A DNA stretch of 64,000 nucleotides from G963422275 sp963422275 (GCA_963422275.1 OY729418.1:3224001-3288000); one strand, 5' to 3'; numbered from the stretch's first letter, positions 26,222 to 36,521 are shown. Notes: generated by a model from the sequence alone, not told the origin. Numbers and translations are program-made.

Positions 26222-27300
26222 GTCTCGCGTGTCTCGAAGTCGATTCTCGGATCGATCCAGGCGTAGGTCAGGTCGGAAATGATTCCCACCAACAGGCCGA
26301 GCAGACCGAAAAAGTAAAGCGTTCCGAACACGACCGGATAGTCTCTCGCGACCGCTGCCTCGAACCCGAGGCGGCCGAGGCCGTCAAGCGAGAATATGGT
26401 CTCGATGATTAGTGAGCCACCGAAGAACACTGACACGAAAATTGCTGGAAATCCGGCTATGACTATCAACATCGCGTTGCGGAAGACATGCCCGTAGAGC
26501 ACTCGGTTTTCAGCAAGTCCCTTGGCTCGCGCCGTCATCACGTAGTGTTTCTTGATCTCATCGAGAAAGCTGTTCTTTGTCAGCAGGGTCAGCGTGGCGA
26601 ACGCTGAAATGGTCGACGCAAGCACGGGAAGGGCGATGTGCCAAAGATAGTCGGCCACCTTGCCGAATAGGCTCAGTTGCTCGAAATCGTCTGATGCCAA
26701 CCCCCGCAACGGGAAAATTCTGAAATACGAACCGCCCGCGAACAGCACTAGGAGAAGAATTGCGAAAAGGAATCCGGGGATTGCGTAGCCGACAATTATT
26801 GCCCCGGACGTCCATGTGTCGAATGGGGACCCGTCCTTGACAGCTTTCCTTATGCCGAGCGGAATCGAGACAATGTAGGCAATGAGGGTTGACCAAAGTC
26901 CAAGCGTGATCGAAACTGGCATCTTTTCCAAGACTAGATCGATCACGCTAATGGAGCGGAAATAACTCTCTCCGAAGTCGAACCGGAGATAGTTGAACAT
27001 CATGTGGAGGAAACGCTCGACAGGAGGTCTGTCAAATCCGAATTGCTTTTCGAGTTCCGCAATGAACTCCGGGTCCAGGCCGCGAGCACCTAGATACCGC
27101 TCATCACCGGAGACTTCGAAGGTTTCACCGCCGTCAGTTCCCGAAATCGCGGCGAAAACATTGCCTTGGCCCTCCATTTCGGCGATGATCTGCTCGATTG
27201 GCCCGCCCGGAACGAATTGCACTAACGTGAAGTTGATAATCATGATTCCGAGCAGTGTCGGAAGGACAAGCGCTAGGCGGCGAAGGATGTACGCGCCCAT
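26218..27300 (-). CDS. yejB: Peptide ABC transporter permease YejB
   Basis: 360 residues with six hydrophobic helices. The start MGAYILRRLALVLPTLLGIM, the FVPGGPIEQ loop after helix 1, the insertion before helix 2 with RGLDPEFIAELEKQFGFDRP and the EAA loop (MTARAKGLAENRVLYGHVF) are the YejB pattern. It lies 13 bp after yejA and overlaps yejE by 4 bp. Confidence 0.92.
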   Translation of the reverse strand: MGAYILRRLALVLPTLLGIMIINFTLVQFVPGGPIEQIIAEMEGQGNVFAAISGTDGGETFEVSGDERYLGARGLDPEFIAELEKQFGFDRPPVERFLHMMFNYLRFDFGESYFRSISVIDLVLEKMPVSITLGLWSTLIAYIVSIPLGIRKAVKDGSPFDTWTSGAIIVGYAIPGFLFAILLLVLFAGGSYFRIFPLRGLASDDFEQLSLFGKVADYLWHIALPVLASTISAFATLTLLTKNSFLDEIKKHYVMTARAKGLAENRVLYGHVFRNAMLIVIAGFPAIFVSVFFGGSLIIETIFSLDGLGRLGFEAAVARDYPVVFGTLYFFGLLGLLVGIISDLTYAWIDPRIDFETRET

Positions 27301-27313
27301 CGTTGCGTAGAGC

Positions 27314-29215
27314 CTAAAGGGCGCCTTGGTTCTTCAGATGCTCCGCCTTCTCGGCATTGAACCACCAAAAATCCAGCTGGCCCAGACTGAACGGCGGAAT
27401 TGTTTGTGGATGCTCGTAGAAGTCGTAGTAGGCGACTGTGTGGACATCCTTGAACCACTGCGGAATCCAGAATTTTTCGGCGCGAAGCACTCTGTCCAGC
27501 GCATGAACAGCAGTATGCAGTTCTTCTGTGGATTTTGCCGCAAGGACATGGTCAATGAGCTCGTCAACTGCTTCGCTTCCGAAGCCAGGGTCGTTGAAGA
27601 CGCCATCTACGCTTTCGGAACCGAAATACTGCCTGAGGCCGATTCCTGGCTCGAGGCTCATCGGGAAGCTCGACGTAATCACGTCGAAATCATGCGACCT
27701 TGCCCTGTCGGTATACTGGGCCGGGTCTATGCGGTTGTACACCGCATCCACTCCAAGCCGGCGCAGATTGTCGATGAACGGGTTGATAATCCGGTCGAAC
27801 GAAGGACTTGCTCCAATGAGTTCGACTTTCAGTGTTTCATCGTTCGAATTGCGCCTGAGGCCGTCGTCCCCAGTCATCCAGCTTGCCTCATCGAGCAGTT
27901 TCGAAGCCTCCCGAAGATTGTCGCGGTCAAGCTGCCGATCGCCGGACTCCGGAGCCAGCTGAGCAGGTTCTGTAAACACTTCCTCGGGGACTTTCCCTCT
28001 CAGCGGTTCCAGCAGTTCAAGTTCGTCCTGCCCGGGCAATCCTACGGCGGCAAGATCGCTGTTCTCCCAGAACGAATGTATGCGCGCATAAAGCCCGTAG
28101 AACAATGTCGCGTTCGACCATTTGAAGTTGAACATCAACCTGATTGCCTCACGAACCCGCCGGTCCTTGAAGTTGTCGCGTCTCAAATTGAACACGAAAC
28201 TCTGCCCCGAAGAGGTTGTTCCGTCAGGAAACGTTCGTTTCACGACCCAGCCTTTTTCCACGGCGGGAAAGTCGTAGGCTGTAGCCCAGCTCTTGGAAAG
28301 GTTTTCGCTCCGGAAAGTGTACGCGCTGGCCTTGAAACCTTCCAGAGCGGCGACAGTGTCGGCAAAATACTCGATCCGGATCGAGTCGAAATTCGACCGG
28401 CCTTGGTTGATGGGGAGGTGGCCGCCCCAGTAGTCGGGGTTGCGACGATACACCAGTCTGGTGTTGACCTCGAGAGTGTCCAGTACGTACTGACCCGAAC
28501 CCACGGCCGGTTCGAGGCGCGATTCGTCAAGCCTGCTGCCGGTTTCCTCGAACCATGCCTTCGAGAATATCGGCAATCCACCGACCAGACTCGGATAATC
28601 CCTCGTGGATTCATCGGTGTTGAACATGAACTTGATGCGATGTGAATTCTCAATTTCGACGCTCTTGACGCTCTTCTTGAGTTCACGACGGAACGAAATT
28701 AGACCCTGTTCCAGAAAGATTTCGTAGGAAAACAGGACATCTTCCGCGGTGACCGGCGTGCCGTCGGAGAATCGCGCTTCCGGGCGAAGATTGAAGGCGA
28801 CCCAGCTTCTATCCTCTGGGTACTCGAGCGACTCGGCGAGCAGGCCATAGGCTGCGCTGACTTCGTCGGCAGTGCCTGTCAGCAAGCTTTCGTAAAATAT
28901 GTTGGAAAGGGTGCCTGCACGTCCCTTGCGGCTGTAGGGGTTCATGGAATCGAAGGTTCCTTGGGCCCAAGTCGAGAACTCCCCTCCCTTCGGCGCGTCG
29001 GGATTCACATAGTCCAGATGGATGAAGTCCGCCGGGTACTTTAGGTCTCCGAACGTGGATATTCCATGAGACTTGATGACAGTCTGGGCAATGACGGTGG
29101 CGGAACCGGAGGCGAGAGTCGCGGACGCCGCCAGAATCGCGGCCATTGAACGAACCATTTTCAGTCGCGAGCGTTCCCAAGCCCTCCGAACTTCGAATTT
29201 TCTTGTCGTGTCCAT
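27314..29215 (-). CDS. yejA: Extracellular peptide-binding protein YejA
   Basis: 633 residues, the long class of binding proteins (SBP family 5). A basic N-terminus and hydrophobic stretch (SMAAILAASATLASGSATVI) form the signal peptide, ending near AQT. The mature part has HGISTFGDLKYPADFIHLDY, ARFSDGTPVTAEDVLFSYE and VWF-like lobes typical of YejA. It delivers peptides to YejBEF. It is the first gene of the operon, and the region upstream is taken up by a dead transposase, so the promoter must lie within the roughly 200 bp before it. Confidence 0.92.
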   Translation of the reverse strand: MDTTRKFEVRRAWERSRLKMVRSMAAILAASATLASGSATVIAQTVIKSHGISTFGDLKYPADFIHLDYVNPDAPKGGEFSTWAQGTFDSMNPYSRKGRAGTLSNIFYESLLTGTADEVSAAYGLLAESLEYPEDRSWVAFNLRPEARFSDGTPVTAEDVLFSYEIFLEQGLISFRRELKKSVKSVEIENSHRIKFMFNTDESTRDYPSLVGGLPIFSKAWFEETGSRLDESRLEPAVGSGQYVLDTLEVNTRLVYRRNPDYWGGHLPINQGRSNFDSIRIEYFADTVAALEGFKASAYTFRSENLSKSWATAYDFPAVEKGWVVKRTFPDGTTSSGQSFVFNLRRDNFKDRRVREAIRLMFNFKWSNATLFYGLYARIHSFWENSDLAAVGLPGQDELELLEPLRGKVPEEVFTEPAQLAPESGDRQLDRDNLREASKLLDEASWMTGDDGLRRNSNDETLKVELIGASPSFDRIINPFIDNLRRLGVDAVYNRIDPAQYTDRARSHDFDVITSSFPMSLEPGIGLRQYFGSESVDGVFNDPGFGSEAVDELIDHVLAAKSTEELHTAVHALDRVLRAEKFWIPQWFKDVHTVAYYDFYEHPQTIPPFSLGQLDFWWFNAEKAEHLKNQGAL

Positions 29216-29429
29216 TTAGTTCTCCAAACCGGCGATTTGCACTCTCTGCTGGACCACATAGCAGAACCAGGCAAAAAAATTCAATCAAAAGACCGTTACG
29301 AAAGCGGGCATTTCGTTCTGCTTTGCGATTTTCAGAGATGGCCGAGCGTCTGGCGTGTCGATGGGGGACTGTGGAGCCTTCATCAGGCGGGGATTTTGTC
29401 GCCCGCGGCACGGTTTCAAGCTCCGATGC

Positions 29430-30121
29430 ACCGCATCGGGCAGGTTCGGGACAGACTTCGTCTCTCAGGCCCGGGATCAGGTCGGTCCGGCTGGCCTCCT
29501 TGAGCAGGTTCAACGCCATTGCCTTGAAGGTCAGCTCCGCCTCCACGGCCCAGAACATGACCCCCGACTGGATTCCGCTTTGGCAGGGCAGTCCCGGTTG
29601 GCGGAACTTGACAGCCCCTTGCCGGCAAGCGCCCGGCCGCGCAGCCGGCCACCTGGTCAGGAAGCGTGGCACCTCGCTGGCAGGAGGCGCCAGAACCCGT
29701 TCCACGACCCCCTTGCAACCGAAGTGGAAGCGGCCGTCCTTCTTCGGCCCGAGGGTGTCCGGTTCCGCCGAGAGCCGCCCGGACACCGAAACCGCAGGCG
29801 CCTCCCCTCGGCACGTTCATCGGCGACAATCCCGGCATGACGCCGCGAACGCGCTGCGTTCTGCACGATGGTCGTGTCGCAAACCGCCACTAGCGCACTC
29901 TCAAGCTCTCAATTCGACGGCGAGTGCCATTGGCCATTGGGAAGCGTCTGAGATCATCGGATCGACATCGCAACGGCGCGTCAGGCGCGAGCGCACCAGA
30001 CCAAGACCCCCGCCAGACGTTGCCAATCGATCAGGGCACCCACCTCGCAGAGCGCACTGTCCGGTGCACGCACTCGACCATCTTCGTCATGAAGAAATCC
30101 ATCGATCTCTCCCTCAACTAA
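29430..30121 (-). pseudogene. IS5-like DDE transposase, decayed
   Basis: On the minus strand several frames in succession give pieces of one transposase: an N-terminal SALCEVGALIDWQRL near 30050, a middle piece SAEPDTLGPKKDGRFHFGCK near 29730 (the 'KKG..HFGYK' region) and a C-terminal AVEAELTFKAMALNLLK near 29520. Stops and frameshifts separate them. C-terminal copies recur at 54.6 and 57.1 kb. The element separates yejA from the cytochrome c gene. Confidence 0.65.
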
Positions 30122-30327
30122 GCGTCGAAACAATCACTTGCAGACTCTTCGGCGCGACATGTTCATGACCGGAGGGCGCGTTTCGCAACATTCTCGATTA
30201 ATCCACCGCATCTAGCGAATCGGTGGAAACGTCGAGTGTGCGAAAGACAATCATGATCCGCCCATGGCCGAGATTGTAGCGGGGATTGATCAGGATACGG
30301 CTTCAGGTTAGGAAACGGCCCGTGCAG

Positions 30328-30831
30328 CTACTCCAAGGTCGAGAGAAACGAGATGACGTTGGCGCGGTCGGCAGCTTTCTTTAATCCTTGAAAGGCCATT
30401 TTTGTGCCCGGGAGATATTTTTTCGGATTCTCCAAGAAGGCGTTCAGGCTATCAGTAAGCCAGACGCCGCCAGCTTGCTCCATCGGGCTGGAATACCGAA
30501 ATCCATCCACGGAAGCGACGGGTCGCCCGACGATGGCGAAAAGATGAGGTCCAACTCCGTTCTTTCCGTTTTCAGCCATGTGGCACGCCTTGCATTTGGC
30601 AAACACCTTCCTGCCCCTTTCGGGGTCGGCGGATGCGAGAAGTGCTCCGAAGTCGATCTCCTCTTTCACATTTTCCGTACCCTCGGTAGAGACGTCAGCG
30701 ACCTCTAGGAGACCGCTGGCATGGCCACCGACATGATACAGGGATTCACCTGCCCATTGAGCGAACAAGAAGACTAGAAGGGCACCGCAAAAGGCACCAA
30801 CGACCTTGGTTCCGGTCATTGTGTCAAACAT
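30328..30831 (-). CDS. Membrane-anchored class I cytochrome c (CycM-like)
   Basis: 167 residues. One N-terminal membrane helix (VVGAFCGALLVFLFAQW) serves as uncleaved anchor. A linker rich in acidic residues leads to the haem domain with C80-KA-C83-H84, and the sixth ligand is Met145 in PGTKMAF. Such anchored cytochromes pass electrons from the bc1 complex to terminal oxidases. The ATG at 30831 is preceded by GGGAGCGGG. The gene diverges from the prephenate dehydratase gene, an arrangement common in alphaproteobacteria. Confidence 0.9.
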   Translation of the reverse strand: MFDTMTGTKVVGAFCGALLVFLFAQWAGESLYHVGGHASGLLEVADVSTEGTENVKEEIDFGALLASADPERGRKVFAKCKACHMAENGKNGVGPHLFAIVGRPVASVDGFRYSSPMEQAGGVWLTDSLNAFLENPKKYLPGTKMAFQGLKKAADRANVISFLSTLE

Positions 30832-30961
30832 CACCCGCTCCCGTCCAACCGCACCGCCCACAGAGCAAAATCTGGGCGTCCTTTAACGACTTCCAAAAGG
30901 TCGACGCAAGCTATAGAACAAATCTTCGCCGATTCCATCCAAAAAATGCTGAGGTTCGACA

Positions 30962-31798
30962 TTGACGTTGAGAGTCGCATTTCAAGGGGAACTTGGCGCA
31001 TACTCCCACAAGGCATGTCTGGATGCCCGCCCGGATTGGGAACCGTTACCGCTTCCGACATTTGAGGATGCCGTCGACGCAGTGCGTGGCGGCATGGCTG
31101 AAAGCGCCGTCCTTCCCGTGGAGAATTCAACCTATGGCCGGGTCGTTGACATTCACGAACTGCTCCCGGAATCGAATCTTCACATCGTCGATGAAGTTCT
31201 GGTTTCGATCCGCATAAATTTGCTGGCGGTCCCCGGAGCGCAACTGTCCGAGATAAAAACTGCGATGAGCCACATGGTTCTGCTGGGCCAATGCAGGCAG
31301 TTCTGCAGAAGGCATGAGATTCAAACGCTACCGTGGGCAGACACGGCAGGAGCGGCGAAGCGGGTGGCTGAGAAGGGGGACCGTGCCACGGCAGCCCTAG
31401 CGTCTGAACTGGCCGGTAAAATTTACGGTTTGGAGACGCTGGCAAAATCCATAGAGGACGAAAAATTCAACAAGACTAGATTCATCGTAATGTCGAGGGA
31501 AAGATGCGATGATCGTCGTGGCGACGCCGGAATGATAACTTCCTTTGTGTTTCGCGTACGCAACATCCCTGCGGCATTGTACAAGGCGCTTGGCGGTTTC
31601 GCCACGAATGGCGTCAATATCGTTCGATTGGAGAGCCACATGCTTGGAGGGTCGTTCGCAAATACTCAATTCTTTGCTGACCTTGAGGGCCACCCGCAGG
31701 ACCCGGGTGTTGCGGGGGCCTTGGAAGAACTGGAATTCTTCACCAGCTACCTGAAGATACTGGGAGTCTACCCTGCTTCAGCGACACGGTCGAAGTAG
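30962..31798 (+). CDS. pheA: Prephenate dehydratase
   Basis: 278 residues. The catalytic domain has VAFQGELGAYSH, VLPVENSTYGRVVDIHELL and NKTRFIVM (the conserved TRF), and is followed by an ACT domain with ALYKALGGFATNGVNIVRLE for feedback control by phenylalanine. The regulatory ESRP motif reads ESHM here, similar to other alphaproteobacterial enzymes. It converts prephenate to phenylpyruvate. The start appears to be TTG at 30962. No chorismate mutase domain is attached. Confidence 0.92.
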   Translation: MTLRVAFQGELGAYSHKACLDARPDWEPLPLPTFEDAVDAVRGGMAESAVLPVENSTYGRVVDIHELLPESNLHIVDEVLVSIRINLLAVPGAQLSEIKTAMSHMVLLGQCRQFCRRHEIQTLPWADTAGAAKRVAEKGDRATAALASELAGKIYGLETLAKSIEDEKFNKTRFIVMSRERCDDRRGDAGMITSFVFRVRNIPAALYKALGGFATNGVNIVRLESHMLGGSFANTQFFADLEGHPQDPGVAGALEELEFFTSYLKILGVYPASATRSK

Positions 31799-31868
31799 TC
31801 GCTTGCATTGACAGCAAAATTGATCGAAGAGCGTCAACCCATTTGCATGCTTCCCAGCCCAGAACCTG

Positions 31869-32861
31869 TTACAGGCAGTCGGCTAGCCATCGACGTGTCA
31901 AGTAGTCGGCGATGGCGCCGTTTCGCGGCGGACGAATGCTGTCCACACGTCCAGCGTAGACCTCCAGCATATCTTCGCGCGCGATCCACCGAGCATCCTC
32001 CAGTTCCTCCGCATCCACGCTGATGTCCGAGGTTTCGGCTTCTGCGCGGCATCCGATCATCAGCGACGCGGGAAATGGCCAGGGCTGGGAAGCCAAGTAT
32101 CCGACCTTCCCAACATTCACGCCTGCTTCTTCCAGCACTTCCCGGCGTACGGCGGCCTCGATCGTCTCGCCAGGCTCCACGAATCCTGCAAGCAGCGAAT
32201 ACATGCCAGCTGGCCAGCCGTGCGACCGACCGACCAATAATGAATTTCCTTTTGTAACCAACATTATCACGACCGGGTCTGTTCGGCAGAAACTGTTGTG
32301 CGAACAGGCCGGGCACGCCCTCTGCCACCCACCCATCTGCATTTCCGTGGCAGAGCCGCATCGCGGACAGAAACGGTGAGTGTGATGCCAACCTGTCAGC
32401 ACCTTTCCCGTCACGACAATCTCGGCGTCGTCGGCCGAAAGAGATGTCATCACGGACCGGAGATTTGCGAACCTGCAGCCATCTGGAAATCCCGGCAGAA
32501 ATTGCTCCGTCTCGTCGAAGATGCTGTCAGGAGCAACTTGGGGCGCATCGCCCAGGATCCAATCCGAGATATCATAGGCAAATACGGGAGCATCGCGCGC
32601 GAATCCTAGAAACACCGGCCGCTCACTGGTCTCGGATAGACGTTTATGATTCGTGCGCACCCACCCAATGGAGTCACCACTTTCCCTTTGAATGAGTGGC
32701 TTTCCCCGCCAGAACAAGATCGCTTTCGCGTCCTGCCTCGAACAAAGCTCATCCAGCTCCTTCTGGTTTGGCCGCAGCTCGGTTGCCCGATTCAATGCCG
32801 ACCCACCGCTGAAGGTGACGCATTCTGGCAACTGCAAAATCGAATTCCGGAGATTTTTCAT
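31869..32861 (-). CDS. nudC: NAD(+) diphosphatase / RNA decapping Nudix hydrolase
   Basis: 330 residues. An N-terminal domain is followed by a zinc ribbon (C165, C168, C183, C186) and a Nudix domain whose box spans residues 226-248 and keeps the metal-binding REVLEEAG. The NADH-pyrophosphatase signature SQPWPFPAS follows the box. NudC cleaves NAD(H) to NMN(H) and AMP and removes NAD caps from RNA. It is convergent with pheA, 70 bp apart. Confidence 0.93.
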   Translation of the reverse strand: MKNLRNSILQLPECVTFSGGSALNRATELRPNQKELDELCSRQDAKAILFWRGKPLIQRESGDSIGWVRTNHKRLSETSERPVFLGFARDAPVFAYDISDWILGDAPQVAPDSIFDETEQFLPGFPDGCRFANLRSVMTSLSADDAEIVVTGKVLTGWHHTHRFCPRCGSATEMQMGGWQRACPACSHNSFCRTDPVVIMLVTKGNSLLVGRSHGWPAGMYSLLAGFVEPGETIEAAVRREVLEEAGVNVGKVGYLASQPWPFPASLMIGCRAEAETSDISVDAEELEDARWIAREDMLEVYAGRVDSIRPPRNGAIADYLTRRWLADCL

Positions 32862-33401
32862 TGGTCAGATATTGCTTCAACGTTGTGCATTCCTCGAACT
32901 ACAGACACATTTGAGCAGAATCCATAGCGGTCGTGGCAGCACACGCCTTGCCCAGCCTGCGTGCCGCATAGCGGAGCAGGCAGAAAATTGAGGAATCCCC
33001 ATTGCCTCGTTCGCGGTACAGCCTGACGGCTTTTTCCTCACGAGGCCTGCCATGCAGTTCAATTTCCTCAATCTTCAATGGACTGACCGCATGCCGCCGT
33101 CGGACTGCATCCTGATATCAAGGTATTGGTGTTGCTAGACATGCAAAAGTTGTCGGACAATCAGGCCGAGCCTGTCTTGCTCGGCAGGGGAACCGTCTGG
33201 TGCAGCCTGCGGCGTTAAGCCTGGCGGGCGGGGCAAGTGTGCCCGCAAGAAGCGAAGAAATAGGGACAGAGCGAGAAATGGGCGAAGATCGTCCAAATTC
33301 CACTCATCGAGGTTGAATGACCGAGCTCTGCTGCCCCATGACCCCAGAATCATCGCCTTAGAACCCGAAATGCGCCTGAATGCACGGTTGTGGATGCCCC
33401 A
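32862..33401. other. Gap between nudC and the amidase gene
   Basis: 540 bp without a recognisable gene. Short frames on both strands show no known motif. A transposon origin is possible but not supported by any readable piece. Confidence 0.4.
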
Positions 33402-34682
33402 TTAGACGTGCCCGAGAGCAGCCGCAACCCAGTCTGCCGCTGCAAGCAGTCGGTCGTCTCCGCATTTTCTTCCAACGAGCTGCACGGCGACTGGAAGCCC
33501 ATTTTCCCCCTCGCCGAAGGGAATCGACACTGCCGGCAGTTGAAGAAGTGTCCATATTCGACTGAACAGGGGGTCGCCCGTCGTATCGAGGCTGGATGGC
33601 GCTTCGTCCGGCGCAGCCGGACAAAGAAAGGCGTCAAGATCGGTGAAAATCGCTTTGAGCTGCCTTTGCGCACGGTTCCGCAAATCAAGGGCAATGCGGT
33701 AATCTCGAAAGGTTGTGGAGAGTCCAGTCTGCACGAGCTCCTTGAACTTTTGGCTCAACTGCTGTCGGTGGTTGTTGAACTCATATGAGCGAGAAGTTGC
33801 GATCTCAAACGCCATCACCGTCTCGTGGGCCGCCGTCAAATCCAGGAAGATTTCGGGATATTCGGTCTCAACGACCTCTGCGCCATTTCCCGCCAGTTGG
33901 TGCAATGCTCGCGTGCATGCATCCCGGACTTGAATGGAACACTCGCTCCAGTGTGGCCCACGAAAGAGCGCAATCCTTGGAGCGGCACCCAGATTTCCGT
34001 CTCGGTGTGCCGTTGTTCGGCAAAGTGCAGACCGGGAAAGCCGCAGGTCGGAGACCGATTTCGCAAAAACCCCAAGCGAATCCAAGCTTCGGGCGAGTCC
34101 CATGACCCCGTCAAGATCGATCATGCCATGGCTTGCCTTGTATGCAAACACACCGCAGTAGGCTGCTGGACGTACAACCGACGCGGCGGTCTGCGAACCG
34201 AATCCCAACGGGACCATGCGGTCGGCAACGGCGGCAGCCGTGCCGCTGGAAGAGCCGCCCGGCGTGTGAAGTGGATTGTGCGGGTTGACGGTTTTCCCCG
34301 GATGGAAGCAGGCGAATTCAGTCGTGACGCTCTTGCCGACTGGAATCGCGCCTTCCTTCAGGAACAGTTCCACACAGCTTGCATTGCGCGGCGGGCGGTT
34401 GCCCATGTAGATTGCAGACCCCCACTCGGTTGGAAAATCGATGGTATCGATTATGTCCTTGATCACAAACGGGACACCGCGCAGCATTCCCTTGTTTCCC
34501 AAGATGTCTGATTCTCGTGCCCTTTCCATCGCGAGACCTTCGTCAAGAGCGACCAACGCTCCAATCTGTCCCTCACGTTCGCGAATTCGCGCTAGGCAGT
34601 CGTTCATTACTTCTTGGGCAGTGATTCTCCGTGACGAGATTTGACGGACAATTTCAGTGGCGGACAGCTCGTTCAGCCGCAT
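33402..34682 (-). CDS. Amidase (amidase-signature family)
   Basis: 426 residues. The catalytic triad of the family is intact: Lys75 (GVPFVIKDIIDT), the cis-Ser in GGSSSGTAAAVA (about 144-146) and nucleophile Ser168 (GSQTAASVVRP). It starts MRLNELSATEIVRQISSRRI, like stand-alone amidases and not GatA, and no gatB/gatC is near. Members hydrolyse amides, carbamates, allophanate or similar C-N bonds. It is the last gene of the five-gene Rieske operon, and its ATG at 34682 sits one base before the DUF1116 stop region, so the two are coupled. Confidence 0.88.
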   Translation of the reverse strand: MRLNELSATEIVRQISSRRITAQEVMNDCLARIREREGQIGALVALDEGLAMERARESDILGNKGMLRGVPFVIKDIIDTIDFPTEWGSAIYMGNRPPRNASCVELFLKEGAIPVGKSVTTEFACFHPGKTVNPHNPLHTPGGSSSGTAAAVADRMVPLGFGSQTAASVVRPAAYCGVFAYKASHGMIDLDGVMGLARSLDSLGVFAKSVSDLRLSRSALCRTTAHRDGNLGAAPRIALFRGPHWSECSIQVRDACTRALHQLAGNGAEVVETEYPEIFLDLTAAHETVMAFEIATSRSYEFNNHRQQLSQKFKELVQTGLSTTFRDYRIALDLRNRAQRQLKAIFTDLDAFLCPAAPDEAPSSLDTTGDPLFSRIWTLLQLPAVSIPFGEGENGLPVAVQLVGRKCGDDRLLAAADWVAAALGHV

Positions 34683-34684
34683 CC

Positions 34685-35875
34685 CTAGCACTCCTTTAGG
34701 GCTTCAACCGCATTGGCAAATGGCGCTGTGGGCATTTCGTATATGCCAAGCCCCAAACGCCCTGCCTCTCCCTTTACATCAAGTATGCCAAGCGAAATCA
34801 AAGGACGTTTTTCTGACTTCGCCACGTTTCTGGCGGAGAGGCCGAACTTCAGATTAAGACCTCTGAATCCGAGGTGTTCCGCCATCATCAGCAAGTTGGG
34901 CCGTTCGGAGGCGTCTTCAGGCAATGCACCCTCCAGTGCCATTTCTTGTTGGGGGGACATATGGAGCGCCATGGCGCCGAGACCGAACGCATCGATAATG
35001 GCACTGTCGCCAATGGCGCCCAGCGAACGGTGTGCAGGAACATTTACCTCAATCCTTCCACAAGGTGGTGCGGCTTGGACAGTGAACCATCTCCGGGGCA
35101 TTGCGGACACCTGAATCCCAGCAGTCTCTCCGTTGCCGCCGGCAGCTGTGACAAGGCAAGAGCCGTGGACTCCTTCCGCAACTTTCATCGCGCATTTGGT
35201 TGCGGCCATCCACAGGTTGAGGAACAGGCTGGGAGAACGCTTCATGAATTCCACGCTGCGCTCGTCGATTATTCCGCCTCTTGTCCGCTCTTCCAGTTCG
35301 GAAACCAGCGCCTGAGTCGCATGGGCGGTTCTGCCATGGCACTCGTCACCTCCCCTAAGTCCGTCAGCTGCAATCGGAATGAGCGCGATTCCCTCCGCGA
35401 TGCCCTTGTCAAGTATGTCGGCGAAGGGGCCGTTGAGCCATCGGACATGCTCAAGCACCGCCTCCGATCGGAGGCCGAGCCTCAGTGCGGGCGCATTTCC
35501 CCCGTTGAAGGGCGTGTAGACGTTGGCTCGCCCTCGGTGTGCGTCGTAAACAGCATGCATTGGCATTGACGCTGACACGACGGCCGCAAGCGGGACGACG
35601 ACATCATGGCACTGCGCTGGGGCAAGAACGATTTCACCGTCATTGATCATCGCGTCGGCTTGATCGAAGTTGCTTGCGAGGCCCTCGTAGACTGCTGCAA
35701 CGCAGGCCGAATTCAGTATGGGACGCGAAACTTCATCATTGTGCTTGAAGGGCGGGCCAGCGTGCAACAGCACATTTTCCTCAAGTCCGATTGCGTCGCG
35801 CGCGGTTTCGATCCTGTTCCAGACCGGTTCGGCAACCATGGCACGGTCGAAGGCAAGGCGGTCGACGGGATGCAT
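34685..35875 (-). CDS. DUF1116 (YlbE/YahG-like) protein
   Basis: About 396 residues. Family landmarks are PFADILDKGIAEGIALIPIA, DGLRGGDECHGRTAHATQAL, VTAAGGNGETAGIQVS and LGLGIYEMPTAPFANAVEAL. The E. coli relative YlbE (AllG) has been assigned to the oxamate carbamoyltransferase complex of allantoin catabolism, which suggests carbamoyl-transfer or related chemistry. The usual FdrA-like and YlbF-like partners are not in this window. I chose the ATG at 35875 with GGAAAGG before it. The open frame reaches a TTG at 35920 that would overlap the preceding gene. Confidence 0.82.
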   Translation of the reverse strand: MHPVDRLAFDRAMVAEPVWNRIETARDAIGLEENVLLHAGPPFKHNDEVSRPILNSACVAAVYEGLASNFDQADAMINDGEIVLAPAQCHDVVVPLAAVVSASMPMHAVYDAHRGRANVYTPFNGGNAPALRLGLRSEAVLEHVRWLNGPFADILDKGIAEGIALIPIAADGLRGGDECHGRTAHATQALVSELEERTRGGIIDERSVEFMKRSPSLFLNLWMAATKCAMKVAEGVHGSCLVTAAGGNGETAGIQVSAMPRRWFTVQAAPPCGRIEVNVPAHRSLGAIGDSAIIDAFGLGAMALHMSPQQEMALEGALPEDASERPNLLMMAEHLGFRGLNLKFGLSARNVAKSEKRPLISLGILDVKGEAGRLGLGIYEMPTAPFANAVEALKEC

Positions 35876-35895
35876 CCTCGGCCTTTCCAAAGGGA

Positions 35896-36519
35896 TCAGG
35901 TACCTTCGGGAATGATCCAAGTTTCCGCAAAATACAGAAACGCCGTTGTCGTTTCGAATCCCGCCTGGACTCGCGTGCCAACCTCGCCAGGCAGCGAATT
36001 CCCGTCTACGATGATCTGCGCTTGCCGCGCAGGAACAAGGAGCGTGACCATTGCATGTTCCTTGGTGCCTGTCTGGTCGGGCGTCAATTCGAGCGCACGT
36101 GGCCGTTCCAGATTTTCCCAGACCAGCTCCACGCAGGTATTGGGGCAGGCAACCGTCTCAGTATATCTATGACCCATAGGGTCGCCGGATGCCCGAATCG
36201 CGGTTGCGGGCTGATACTTCAAAGCGTTGAAAGGGGCAGCATCTCGAAATGCAGGAAGCTTTCCTATGAAATTATCGATGAGGAAATCTGCCAGTTCAGA
36301 GTTGTCGCCAAGAAGCAGGTTCGGCGCACCAGAAAGTGATTCGGCGCTGTTCGGGGAACCATAGAGAAGCAGCAACTGCCCCGGTCCGGCCGGTGACCAG
36401 GCAACACGGAAAAAAAGAGCCATAGCCGAGAACGTCCCATCCGGATTTTTCAGGAGGATTCCTGGGTTCTCGCCGGTCCAATCGACCGTTCCGGGCGTTA
36501 CCGGTTGGGAAAGTGGCAT
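35896..36519 (-). CDS. Unknown protein, paralogue B of a tandem pair
   Basis: 207 residues, no domain recognised and no signal peptide. It aligns end to end with its upstream neighbour. Shared blocks are V-W-(S/T)-GEN-x-GILL at the start, LALFFRI-like xSPxGxG, APNxL, an AFR motif, ELVWENLE-type, a block around EHAM with V-A-x-x-A-x-I-V, and a TTAFL...TW..P.GT end. The aligned N-terminus fixes the start at 36519. It is translationally coupled within the Rieske operon, so a role with the oxygenase (chaperone, ligand binding or a novel enzyme) is likely, but the function is unknown. Confidence 0.8.
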   Translation of the reverse strand: MPLSQPVTPGTVDWTGENPGILLKNPDGTFSAMALFFRVAWSPAGPGQLLLLYGSPNSAESLSGAPNLLLGDNSELADFLIDNFIGKLPAFRDAAPFNALKYQPATAIRASGDPMGHRYTETVACPNTCVELVWENLERPRALELTPDQTGTKEHAMVTLLVPARQAQIIVDGNSLPGEVGTRVQAGFETTTAFLYFAETWIIPEGT

Positions 36520-36521
36520 TC

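Noticed and set aside
27326..28645. 439-residue open frame on the plus strand
   Set aside because: It lies wholly antisense to yejA, whose own frame has full family motifs. The antisense frame has no domain and no start signal, and is a mirror of codon bias.
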